Shown here in pieces: positions 1 through 10,374 of a stretch of 64,000 nt of DNA. Location: contig CAJQUW010003622.1 in assembly GCA_907163375.1 (NCBI GenBank), positions 310,001 to 374,000 of the forward strand. The letters are read 5' to 3'. The translations under genes were made by a program, and so were the position numbers. The notes below the pieces were generated by a model. That model saw only the letters and a list, made by a program, of their open reading frames with translations, was not told the origin of the DNA and did no database searches. This stretch comes from Prostheceraeus crozeri (lineage: Eukaryota; Platyhelminthes; Polycladida; Euryleptidae). Numbering within the stretch: position 1 is the first letter of the stretch; every line of letters begins with the position of its first letter.

Positions 1-3000
1 GAAATCTTCAACTTCATGATAGCGTGATTTGAAGACAATTATTGCTAATTTGGAGCCTCACGTCGAGGTAGACCACATTCTTCTCGTTACTGCCGTTCCT
101 ATCTATCTGCGACAAGATCAGATGAATCAATTTTTTGCTTACGGAAATTTTTCTAATTAATTCGTGTTTAAAAATCTGGTTTGAAAAAAAGCTTCAAAAC
201 AATTTGTGAAACTTCTCTTTTCCTTTGCTAGGAACCAAATCTTACTTGATGATATATAACATCCGGTAATTGCGTTTCACGTTAATGTGTTTACTTAAAA
301 TGAACAAAAAACATATATCAAAAGATGAGCATTTTTTACCTTTGCTACTAGTAGATGGTTGACACATCAACACTTTCATTACCTCAAGAGAACTTATGTT
401 GATGTGATCCTTTTCCAGGAAAAAATTGATGCAAAGATCTTGGAAATCTGATTCACATGATTATAGGTGCTCATAGAACGATGATATTTTGGCTTTGAAG
501 ATATTCTGAGGAGATGCACTGGACACCATCGGAATATTGCGAACACATAAAAATTGTTAATTAATTACTCAGCAACAGACCTGATTATCATTTTATCCGC
601 ATGATAGGAAGATTCTCTGATTGATATTAAAAGTAGGTTGATATATTCCGACCCAAGAGTCACTTGAAGATGACACGCATGCTTCTGTGTCTTTAAACAT
701 ATTCTTTTATCTATTTTTCTAATAAATAACTAATAATGCAGTAATTCAATTCAGCATGCTTCATTGAATAAGTGAATTCAGCTGTAAACACGGTATGCAT
801 CTCATCAACTCTGTCTCAGTAGATGTGTATAGCTTAGATTCTAAATATTTCACACCAGCGCTGATAATCATAAGTGTCTTAGTAATTAATGAATTACGAA
901 AATCGCAATGGAAAAATATTGATGAAATTTATAATTAAATCTTTTGGAGCAGTAAAATAAGCTCGAGCAAGTGCTGTCAATCCGATAGAATAAGGTGCGA
1001 ACTTTTCGATTATACTTACGAGATTATCAGTCATTCTCTTAACATCATCATCCTGTTAATCTTGATTTTTTAAGTCATTTAATCTAGCAAGTCGGTGACA
1101 AGAAAGTGATTTGATAAGGCGAAGTTCATTATCGTAAGTGAGTTTCGACCGTTTCTTTCTTTTAATGGGTAGAGTGTCACATTAATTTATATTAAGAACA
1201 CTTAATAAGATAAAGACAGAAAGAACAAAGACTGCGAGTTAGTCTGTCTGCTCAGAAATATTTCAAACTAAAGTTATTCAAAATTGCAGCATAAATTAAA
1301 ACCTATCGATCATTGTAGCACCTTACAAGACCGTTCAAGAAAGGTTCTTTTCATAGAAAAGTTTATTTGTTTGACGTGAACTTCCAGGTGAAGATGTTGA
1401 AATTCCTACTTGGAAATTTACAAATAGCAAAAAGGAGGAGTCAAAATATCAATGCTGTGTGAAGACATCAAATCACATCCGGCATCGTGCATACGAAGAT
1501 CCTAACTGAAAGATTTCAGTTATCAATGCCTTGTAAGATAGCATTAAATCAGTTTGATTGATATTTAAGAAAATGGATGATGGTCACTTTACGTTGGTCA
1601 AAAAGTCTCGAGAAGGTTAAGGCTTGCACTTGGGGATTTTGGGTTTCCGTTCCTATGTCAATAAAAATGTGCTATGGAAAACCAAAAAAGATAAAAGCGC
1701 ATTTCCAAGTATCATAAAAATTGAGACAGCTTAATCCATTTGGAAAGTTAAAGGAAAATGTGAATATTATTTGAATGAATAGCTCTATTATTATACGAAC
1801 AAGGTCATTTATCTTCAGCTTTTGACTTTAGAGTAGTATGGGTATTTATTATCTTACTTACTTGCCTGAAAAGATAAGGCATAAATGTAAAACGACTCTA
1901 CAGTTTATACAACTGTTTGCGGTTGTTACGTGAGAAAAAAACATTCAATTAAATTAAAGCTAAGTTCGACGGCAAATTGTGAACACAGCTGATTCCCCTA
2001 CTTGAGCCCAGTATCTCCCGTTCACATTTTTAGAACATCCAGTCACCTTACATAAGTTGTAAATTTAAATGAATCGTTTGAATTTGACTGATAAATCAAT
2101 TGGAAAGCCGAAAAGTAATGCAACTTGATAGATGGCAAACGACATCACTGGCGAACTAAACCCGTCACAAACCTATGTGAGTAACTTTAAACGGCGATTA
2201 ATATCTATTACATCTAATCACACGAAGACAACAAAACGAAGAAATATTTTGCATTGTTTAAAGACAACTCATGACAACTTTTAAGACAAATCTGAATACG
2301 TTGGAATGCTGAAAGAAATCACTAAATGGGTAATTTAACCAAGTAATAATTACAAGATCATTAATTGCAAGATTGGCATATCTGCATTTGAGTTAGCATA
2401 CTATAAGAATTTTGATATTTACCGAGCAAAATATTCTTCTTCATCGCTTTCGTATCCAAAAGTCGACAATTTCCATTAAGCAAATGAAAAACTACATCAC
2501 CAACGATGTTACGTTAATCAAATAATTGAAAAGTAGACATTGATGATGAGAAATATTTGCAAGAGATTATATGCTATTATTCAAACTTATTCTGCCAATC
2601 TACAAGAAATGGAAACTCTAATTTATACGTCTATGAAGAGAAAAATAGAAAAATTAAGAATTCCTTCACAGAAATCAAATTTTGAAATTTTTATGAGTGA
2701 ATTAAGAGAAATTCTGGAGAAAGATGACACTATTTCATTCAAAACGGCTTGAAATCTTTATAATTTGCTAAACGTAAGCGGAATCGAGAAACATCCGAAA
2801 ATGCGAAAACGAGTTTTAAATGAGTAGTTTGGTTGCGTTTCACATCATCAAATTCCTTCTATCAAAGGAATTGTTGTTATCCTCATGTTGTAAAATGCCC
2901 AAGTTTAGTTTGCATTTTATTTTTTAGCTATGCTTCCTCAGGTATGGAGAGACCTTCCAAATCGTGCATTTGATTTGGTCGGCCTGGTCCCGCCATGTGG

Positions 3001-3263
3001 AGGTGAGTGGCTGAAACCTCGCTTAGAGCAGCCACATGCTCCCTCCTTGGTGACACACTGCTGCAAAAGTTTTATTTTCTTAAGTTTTATGGATATTCTG
3101 TAATTTTGGATAGCTTCTCGTCATTGCTTCATGTTGCATTTTCGTCTTTGGATTGCAAAAAACAAAAATAAAATTTTAGCCATAATTTTTTTTTCATTTC
3201 TCCTGACATTTTAGTTCGGCCAGTTTGTCCGTATGTATCTCTACTTGCCCATCTTACTCTACA
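1..3263. other. AT-rich stretch with no recognisable gene
   Basis: Six-frame reading gives only short frames without family resemblance; the longest notable one (2540-2752, plus, 70 residues) is lysine-, isoleucine- and glutamate-rich and matches nothing I know. A slightly GC-richer patch lies at about 2965-3065. I see no transposon ends, tRNA-like boxes or long repeats here. It is probably intergenic or intronic. Confidence 0.6.
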
Positions 3264-3265
3264 TA

Positions 3266-3441
3266 CAGTCGACTCTTGATATAAGCGACACCTTGGGACC
3301 GGCGCTGTCATCGCTTGTATCGAGAGATCGCTTATATCGAGAGCTAGCCACATGTCTATCAATTCAGCATGGACCAACCTGCCGTGTCGCTTACATCGAG
3401 AGATTGCTTATATCGAGAGCGCTTGTACCGAGAGTCGACTT
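3266..3441. mobile_element. Short pogo/Tigger-type MITE
   Basis: The stretch begins after TA with CAGTCGACTCTTGATATAAG and ends with the inverse, reading inward AAGTCGACTCTCGGTACAAG. Such CAGTCGA-type ends next to TA are typical of pogo/Tigger DNA transposons. The interior repeats near-copies of CGCTTATATCGAGAG several times in both orientations, which looks like subterminal transposase-binding repeats. About 176 bp with no coding capacity, so it is a non-autonomous derivative moved by a transposase encoded elsewhere. The last base of the right end differs from the left, so that boundary is uncertain by a few bases. Confidence 0.6.
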
Positions 3442-4102
3442 ATATCATCAGGGCATGGATCTCACAGTTTTAGTGTTAATTGTATCAATGCGCTCTAGAC
3501 TTTTAACGAAATAATTTCTGCTAGGATTTTCTTTTAGGCATTTCTTTTCTGCTAGGCATTTGTTTAACTTTGCATCTCTTCCGTACCCGAATCTTCGCAC
3601 TTTAAAATTAAATTGTGTTTAAAAATAATGAGTGTCAAATACATGTATATAAATAGGTTAAATCACAATGTAAGAGAAGAATGGTTCTTCAATGAGATAT
3701 TGTTGAACGAATATTGCTACAATCAGCAAATATTGATTTCGTAGCAACCTGAAATACAAATTCAGGATAATATTAGCAATAATGGAGGTCATCATCTGCC
3801 GTATATTAATGACATGGATGAAATCTACGAAATAATTTGAACTAACACAACCTCAGATACTTATTTATTATATCTCACAGGGATTCCCAAACAAAGAACT
3901 TTCACTGTTTATATAGCACATTGAGTCTTACTTTCTATTCAGTGAGTTCGAAAAGAAATAAAAAAAAACAACCGTACACATACTTCTCAAATTTTGATCA
4001 TTCAATTAGCTATCATCATTCTATTTCTAAAAGCTGTGCTCATCAAGAAGTACTCAAGAAGCTGTATTAAGGCTTACCTAAATATAGACGTAAATATAGC
4101 TC
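3442..4102. other. No gene seen
   Basis: AT-rich sequence with no frames, ends or repeats that I can assign. Confidence 0.5.
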
Positions 4103-4348
4103 GCCTGGTTCGGTCACGTCACGAGACACAACACCTTGGCCAAGACCATCTTACAAGGCACCGTTAAAGGCGGAAAGAAACAAGGACGGCAAAGAAAGAT
4201 CTGGTAAGGTAATATCAAAGGTCCAACTTGCCAATGCCCGTCTACTGCTCACAGCTCAGGACCGACAAGCGTGGAGACAGATCGAGGCGGATTAGTCATC
4301 ATTGTCCCCCCGACGCCCAGACCGGACAGGGGACTGAGTGAGTGAGTA
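4103..4348 (+). mobile_element. LINE 3' tail (5'-truncated)
   Basis: The plus strand reads WFGHVTRHNTLAKTILQGT, then a basic GGKKQGRQRK run and an in-frame stop after IW. A neighbouring frame continues LLLTAQDRQAWRQIEAD and a stop. This order (W-GHV-R, a G-R-R basic patch, then a W-containing end) is the usual C-terminus of animal LINE polymerase proteins downstream of the reverse transcriptase. The fragment ends in a tandem TGAG run (GAGTGAGTGAG), as LINE 3' ends often do. At least one frame change and one stop separate the pieces, so it is a dead 5'-truncated copy. I cannot assign the clade. Confidence 0.7.
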
Positions 4349-5814
4349 AAATATAGACGTATGTCTACTTTCAAAAGGTGCGAAAATAGTTTGCAATCAG
4401 TAGGTCTACAACCACAAAAAGTCAGAATGAACACGTAATTCAGACACATTGATTCAGGGCACAATATCCCATTTCTGAATCGCTTGTCCCAAACCCACTT
4501 GTAAATCTCAAAACAATATTTTGGGGGTTCGTGGAAATACAATAAACGAAACGGTCTCAAGTTACTTCCCAATAAGTCATCGTAATATATTATTAGTGAT
4601 TTATGGACAATATCTGATGTCTCACACCAAAAGGCAAACATTGTTAGGCTTTTGCAACCTATTATGCTGCAGTGGTAAAAACTATTTCGCCATCTATTTA
4701 TCTTTTTCAGTGTGGATAATGAAATAATTACATCATGGTGCTTGCCACTATATATCTGATCATTTTTACTCAAATTACAGTCCACACACTGTTCATACTA
4801 ATGCGAATTTTCAATTTTTCATCGTCTACAGAGAAATGATTATTTTCTTCCATTACCTGAGCTAATGACTTCATTTCTTTATTGCAATATGGTTTTACAA
4901 TAACTTACAACATGCACCTACCAGTAATTGGACACGAAGTGGAACCTGCTATATGAGATAAACTTCTTTAATTTACATGTACTTGCATGACAAGTAGTTA
5001 GTACAAATTCTTCTCAAAGGATAATACTCTCAACTTTGCATCAAATACCATTACACCGGTGCTGCTTTTCTTACTTTCCCCTGCTCTCATTTTCCGGGCT
5101 GTCCATGTAATGTGTAGCTTAGAATTTCCCGGAGAAAAACAGTTGCGATTTTTGGAAGTTGACTCGTAGCTTCTGTGTTATTCAATTCTCCCCTCTTTTT
5201 CTTGAACAGAAATTCCTTTTAAGATTCAAACTGAATCTACAATGCTGAGATATCGTGGCTTATGGCTTCTAGGAGACATTATCAAGCTTGGACGTAGCCT
5301 ACATCCCTTCTAAGATTTAGACTGATTTAAAGATTGCAACTGTGGCCTCTAGAAGAATCTGTTTGCCTCTCTTTTTTCCGAGGGGGAAATTAAGTAATAG
5401 CGGTCTTCTGGTATACTTTTTCCGGTCAGGAATTTAGATTTGGGGGGTTGGGTGGAGAAGAAAATCAGAACACACTATTACATCGAAAATGTCAGATATT
5501 ATAATTGATTAACATCAATATATCACCAGAGATAGATTCATTTGCGACATAATTCTATCCCTCCCATAGAAATAGATTGCTTATCTGTAGTTGACTAGAA
5601 TGGAAAGTAACTCAAGGTCGCGCCACATCCGGGGGAACTAAGTTGAGGCATGAATAACCAATGAAAAGCTTAGAATTGCACATGCGACTGATTCTAACCG
5701 AATGATACATCCGTTGACAAGTGTATCTAAGTGAAAATGCGTGCGATCTTTGTGCCACTATTGTGCATTGCGTGAACTTTACTTCCATTCTAGAGGTTTT
5801 ATTGTTATAAATTT
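4349..5814. other. No gene seen
   Basis: Mixed AT-rich sequence. The long minus-strand frame that overlaps the LINE tail (to 4785) has no family features. Nothing else is assignable. Confidence 0.5.
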
Positions 5815-6587
5815 CTATGATCTCAACCATTGCATGCAATGGTAGCAAGCGATAGACATTGACATAGATATTCGTCTCTCTTTGGCTTGTGTGACTGGCC
5901 AAGCGCGAGCACTGCAGAAGTAGCTCGTATCAGCGAGCACACGAGCCTCAGCAGTCAGATTGCAGGCAGGCCTGTCAAGTGAAAAGTATATATCTTTGAC
6001 TCAATATTTTGATAAATTCGTCAAATGGAAATACTGTTCACACCGCTCGGGTCTTCACGATCTAAATTTAGGGTAGAGTGGGGTAAGACGGCCCCATCGA
6101 TTTCTCAGAAGTCTATAATGATACAGGATATTTGACCCCTCTAAGGGTTAATACTCATAGAAAAATTGGTTGGAACCCAAAACAAAAATCATTGAATTTT
6201 CATCATTAGTTTAGAAAATATGCTGCTTTTCTAATTTTCGATGCTTTTGATGTAATTTATTTTGAAGTTAAATGAAGTATTATGAAGCAATCAGACATCA
6301 TTTTAATATCTTAAATGCAGGAAATTTAAGTTCACGCATCATTTATATGATTTAAACAGCTGCTTAACTCAGTTAAACGTTTTCATTCGTAAACAGATTG
6401 AAGAAAAGAATATGCAGCTGGAGGTAAGACGCCACCCTACATAGCGGGGTAAGACGCCTTCTCGGGGCATTTTGCCTCCATAATACGTTTTAAAGCCTTT
6501 GTTGTCAACGGCATTAATTCACATCTTCTGAATTTACTGGCATTGATTTCGAGTCAAACTCACGACTTTTTTCTTTGTTGTCTATAC

Positions 6588-6613
6588 GCACTGATTAACT
6601 AGTTAATCAGTGC
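6588..6613. repeat. 26-base perfect palindrome inside the pogo-like element
   Basis: The two half-sites GCACTGATTAACT and AGTTAATCAGTGC meet with no spacer. It lies inside the transposon but not at its centre. It could be a cruciform-forming site or the seam of an internal rearrangement; no function can be shown. Confidence 0.8.
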
Positions 6614-6757
6614 AGTTGCTTTATGATCGCGCGAGTTGGGTATGCAATCACAAGCATCATGCGCGTAGACGTCAGCTATGAAAATTAGGACCACAGCGTC
6701 CAAAGAAGCGGAGAGCAGAAAGGGAACAAAACCTCACGTCATCTCCAAATAAGCAGC

Positions 6758-6997
6758 ACCTACAGGCCAAAAAGAAAGTAGCTCTGTATCGTCTGTCACT
6801 AGGTCTTCGACAGTGAAGAAGACCAAGTCAGTCCCAAGAGACGATTCAGAATGCGTACGCATTGCATGTAACGAAATGTATTCGAATAGCCGACCACATG
6901 AAAAGTGGATACAGTTGGTGTATACAATGCAGTCAGTGGGCGCATGAGGAATGTGATGCCTGCAATTTGCCAAGTTATATTTGTGAATTATGTTTTT
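6758..6997 (+). pseudogene. Remnant C-terminus of a pogo-like transposase
   Basis: A serine-rich linker (reading SSVSSVTRSSTVKK) is followed by CIACNEMYSNSRPHEKWIQL and, after a change of frame, by QWAHEECDACNLPSYICELC. The arrangement C-x2-C, an E-x-WIQ segment, W-x-HEEC and a final C-x2-C is the PHD-like zinc module found at the C-terminus of many invertebrate pogo/Tigger transposases. At least one frameshift breaks it and the upstream helix-turn-helix and DDE domains are missing. It supports the family call of the surrounding element but cannot be functional. Confidence 0.65.
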
Positions 6998-7440
6998 CAC
7001 AGATAAGTCCAGTGTTTCGGCCTAATCTTGTTCTATAGGCCCCTGTATGTTATAGAAAAAATAGCTGGAATAGCTGTCTTGGTTTTACCAGATGATCACA
7101 TCACATTGATCGAATAGACAAGCTTCCCTTAAGATATTTCATAATTTTAAAAGTTGGGAGTGGGTTGCGCCCAGGGTGAGGCGTCTTACCCCCTATAAGG
7201 GCAAGACGCCCCTTTTGGTACTTTTTGAAAGTCGAAAAATATGGGATCTTCTCTGAATTTCTAGCTGTAGTCCTTGTCCATGTAACTAGTGCATACACTG
7301 AAATAATTAATAATGGCAAGATCTGGCAGAAAGAAGCGCAATAGTCCTGAACAGTAAAATCTCGCTTAAGGGGGTCGTCTTACCCCACTCTACCCTACCG
7401 ATTGTGCACGTTGAATGTGGTGTCAATCTTCTGGTTCGTT

Positions 7441-7799
7441 AGAATTCAGGCTTGAACTTGTATTGCGTTCAATGGAAAAGCGGTCTTCATGTCTCTCGAG
7501 ACTAGTTCTGTCCGTGACCATCAGTATTGAGGAGAGGCATCTCTACGCCCAAGCATACAGACAAGGCAATTTATATGTGAATAGCACAAATTAATCCCAA
7601 AGTGGACGCTAGTATTTTCTGCTAAGTGATCAACAAAAGCCCAGCAGCAGATGTCCGCTGAAACGTGCCATTGATCAATAATAATGACTGATTTGACAGC
7701 AATTCAATGCCTTCACGATAGAATTTCAAAATACTTTCCAATATCTGCTGTACAGCATGACATTGGCTTTCATTTACGCTACTTTGGAACGAAGAGAAG
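7441..7799. other. No gene seen
   Basis: Unassigned sequence between the split old repeat and the LINE relic. It may include badly decayed upstream LINE sequence. Confidence 0.4.
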
Positions 7800-8235
7800 T
7801 TGTTCATCTTTTTTGAATTATGTTCTAATCCTGATGAGACGAGGCAGCGCAATACGGCCTTAATGTATAAAAAAATCCAGACAGAAGTGCTCTCAAAAGC
7901 TGAAAAACCACCAGCCAACCTGGTAATCTCCAGCAAAGTAAATATCAAAGGAATGGAGTCATTCAAGTGCCTTGGACAGACTTTTGATCAGATGGATACC
8001 ACGTCAATGAGATGTGTTTGTACTTTATCCGCTTAAAACCGACTTTAGGTGTTATGGAAAGGAAAAAGGTGTCATTAACAACGAAGGTAGAATTTACGAA
8101 TGCCTTGTAATGAGCGCAATGTTATGCGGATGCGAAATGTGGCCTTTCTTAGAACAAACTAGGGCTGTGCACCGGTGCACTGAAAATTCTAAAAAGTTGC
8201 ACTGAAGCAGCTGTCAAAGCATAGGCGAAGAAATA

Positions 8236-9892
8236 CAGTCCGTTTCATAAAAAGTGGATCATCCTAAAATTTGACTAAATAAAACATAAGTATGATACAG
8301 AAAGCATTTTTCATGTTATTTCATGTCCCTAATATATTTAAATGTCCTTATATAATCTGATAAGCTATGATACAGTAACGGTTCTTAAGAAGCTAATATT
8401 TTGTGGCCCTACCCTTATTGTCAATGACATTACCAATTCGTCTAGGCATTGATTCGATGATATCGTTGATTTTTGACTGATCTAACTTTCTCCACTCTCT
8501 TTTTAACAGTGAAGTAAGTTGTGATACGCCATCTGTAGGTAGCAGTGAACGACGAACGTTACGTTTTAGAATACTCCATACATTTTCTATGGGATTCAGA
8601 TAAGGAGAACGAGCTGGCCAATATAATGTCCTAAGCCCTAATTGAGACTTGCATAAGTTGACTCTACTACTCCTGTGACACGTAGCATTATCATCCATAA
8701 ATAACCAAGTCGATGGATCACCAAGTTGATCTGTCATTTGGCCAATGTTCATTCGTAAAACATTCACATAGCGTTCAGAATTCATGGTTCCTTGCTGTAT
8801 GTGAAGTTCAGAGCGGCCATTGTTCCAAATGCCAGCCCAAATCAGTAGAGTCGCACCACCTTGTACCTGGGGACGATGCAAATGTCTCGGAATTTCCTGA
8901 TCAGATTTTATCCATAGTCTCAATCGACCATCACTATCCTTCAGACGGATTGATGCCTCATCAGACCAGACTACCCGATCCCATTGATTTCGCCAGTGAC
9001 AATGACTCATTGCCCATCTGAGACGTCTTTTTGTATGCTGATCTGATAATTCGATCTGAGAGGGCCTCTTACAGCTCTTAAAATTCGACTCAATAAGTCT
9101 TCTACGAATAGTTGACTTAGAAATAGACGAGACTAGTGCAGCCATCTCAGTTAACGAGAGACTTGGATCAACTTTAACAAATCTCAAAATTAGGCGGTCT
9201 CTACGTTTGGATGTTTTGCGTGGACGGCCAGCTCCCTCTTTACGACAGAGTCGAAAATCATCATTATGCCATGGATGCACATTTGTGTAAGGGACATTTA
9301 GTCGCTTGCTTGTAGCTCGCAAAGAAAACCCTAGTTCCAGCAAGGCTAGCACTTTGCCTTTTGTGAATGCGATCTCGTTATTGTTCATTTGTGCTTTGTA
9401 TTGTTTTCAACCGGTAAGAGATAGATTTCTAGCTGAAAGCAATCAGGAGTGCTGCCAACACCACCGCAACGAAGTCAGGAAGCTATGGAACATGAAGTCC
9501 AGTTAATCACATGTAGCAGTTACATTATTGTCGATGAATAATGGTGCTATACTGGCTCTGATTGACCGATTTTCTTTATTTTTGTTTTACTTGATAGCTT
9601 TTGGCTTGTAGAACAACATATTACATAACAAAGGAAACAAATGTAATTTTATGAGAGTGAGGTATGATTTTGTGTAACATTGCTAAATGAAGATCAAATT
9701 ATCTACTACTTTTTTTATCTATAACAGGAAAACAACTCAATATTCATGCTTGAAATTTCCAACAATGATATTAGTAAGCACAACTGACATATCTTCCAAA
9801 TTTCAGAGAAATTCGTTCAAGTTTGGCGGAGTTAGACAAAGTTGAAGTTAAGGCGATGTTTAAGGGTGATCCATTTTTTATGAAACAATCTG
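8236..9892 (-). mobile_element. Tc1-type transposon, apparently complete (copy A)
   Basis: The element is 1,657 bp, flanked by TA at 8234-8235 and 9893-9894. The ends are imperfect inverted repeats of roughly 30 bp: the left begins CAGTCCGTTTCATAAAAAGT and the right read inward begins CAGATTGTTTCATAAAAAAT. It encodes one uninterrupted transposase on the minus strand. Comparison with hAT copy 2 shows that its target was the hAT interior. A second copy at 60356-61355 agrees at about 98-99% by eye but lacks 657 bp. The intact frame suggests fairly recent activity. Confidence 0.9.
8393..9388 (-). CDS. Tc1-type transposase, DD34E, intact
   Basis: This 331-residue protein catalyses cut-and-paste transposition of the element around it. 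Residues 1-110 form the DNA-binding region: a helix-turn-helix near the N-terminus (GKVLALLELGFSLRATSKRL), a GRPRK hook at about 54-58, then a second helix-turn-helix ending STIRRRL. The catalytic triad is visible: D143 in VVWSDEAS, D233 in LFMDDNATCH, and E268 in SPYLNPIENVWS. Thirty-four residues separate the last two, the Tc1 spacing. The length is normal for Tc1-type transposases (about 330-345). The start is the first ATG after the end repeat and is shared by the deleted sister copy. No stop or frameshift is seen. Activity is inferred, not shown. Confidence 0.92.
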   Translation of the reverse strand: MNNNEIAFTKGKVLALLELGFSLRATSKRLNVPYTNVHPWHNDDFRLCRKEGAGRPRKTSKRRDRLILRFVKVDPSLSLTEMAALVSSISKSTIRRRLIESNFKSCKRPSQIELSDQHTKRRLRWAMSHCHWRNQWDRVVWSDEASIRLKDSDGRLRLWIKSDQEIPRHLHRPQVQGGATLLIWAGIWNNGRSELHIQQGTMNSERYVNVLRMNIGQMTDQLGDPSTWLFMDDNATCHRSSRVNLCKSQLGLRTLYWPARSPYLNPIENVWSILKRNVRRSLLPTDGVSQLTSLLKREWRKLDQSKINDIIESMPRRIGNVIDNKGRATKY

Positions 9893-9943
9893 TATTATTT
9901 GCTTCATGTTGTCGTGTGATAGTCACTTAAAACTTCAAAATCT

Positions 9944-10374
9944 TGAAGGTATTGTCTCTATCTTTCATTTTATTCTTATTTTCTAAAATTCAATGCAAAT
10001 TGTATAGAATAGTGGGAAAATTATAATAGTTCTAAAGGATTTGAAATGGAAATGCTTTGGCTTCCTTTCATTTTATCTTACCAACACTTGCAAAAGACTC
10101 ATCATGCTTCAGCCGTAAGTCTCTATGATAGTTCTAATGGAATCCTTTAAAGCTAGATGAAGACATATATTATGAAATCATGCAACAAAAAATGGTAAAA
10201 AATTACTGTGACTAAGTTACGGCGGACGAAACGTCGAGTACTTCACTGATTCTTTTAAAAATATGAACAACAAAGGAAGAGTTTGATTTTGTTTTTTTCA
10301 AAATGCTTGAACACATCAGAAAATGCAGAGAGAATCGAAGGACTGTCACCGTTATCTACAACTGAAAAAATAGC
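9944..10374 (+). mobile_element. Probable insertion inside hAT copy 1, with a ribozyme-like motif
   Basis: hAT copy 2 runs directly from AAAACTTCAA to the TACTCGGCTTC part, whereas copy 1 has 431 extra bases here between two copies of TCAAAATCT (9935-9943 and 10375-10383). That is consistent with an insertion and 9-bp duplication, or with a deletion in copy 2. Around 10204-10238 the insert holds CGGCGGACGAAACGTCGAGT, which resembles the GAAAC-containing termini of Penelope-like elements and retrozymes. No protein is visible. It may be a short retrozyme-like or truncated Penelope-derived sequence. Confidence 0.4.

Larger units (their letters stand above)
6071..7395 (+). mobile_element. Pogo-like DNA transposon, decayed and internally reduced
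   Basis: The ends are inverted repeats beginning GGGTAGAGTGGGGTAAGACG at both sides, flanked by TA at 6069-6070 and 7396-7397. The related unoccupied site near 47,850 carries a single TA, which confirms both boundaries. Further GGGGTAAGACGCC-type repeats lie just inside both ends (about 6421-6465 and 7175-7217), probable transposase-binding sites. The middle retains the zinc-finger tail of a pogo-like transposase (6758-6997), but no DDE core is visible in 1,325 bp. It is therefore a deletion derivative that would need a transposase from elsewhere. Confidence 0.75.
5815..7440 (+). repeat. Old dispersed repeat, copy A, split by a transposon
   Basis: Bases 5815-6070 and 7398-7440 together align with 47607-47900 in the same orientation. 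Shared landmarks in order are a CTCAACCATT...AATGGTAGCAAG block, an ACACACGAGC block, TATCTTTGA, AAATTCRTCAAATRGAAATA, and CTTCACGATCTRAATTTA, followed across the insertion by a TGTGGYRTCAAT block. The copies are clearly diverged. In copy A the sequence is interrupted at 6071-7395 by a pogo-like element. An 18-base perfect palindrome (ACCATTGCATGCAATGGT) sits at 5826-5843. I do not know the family; no coding potential is evident. Confidence 0.6.

Noticed and set aside
4249-4785. 178-residue minus-strand frame
   Set aside because: Its start lies outside, and its end overlaps, a plus-strand LINE tail; it has no domain and AT-driven composition.
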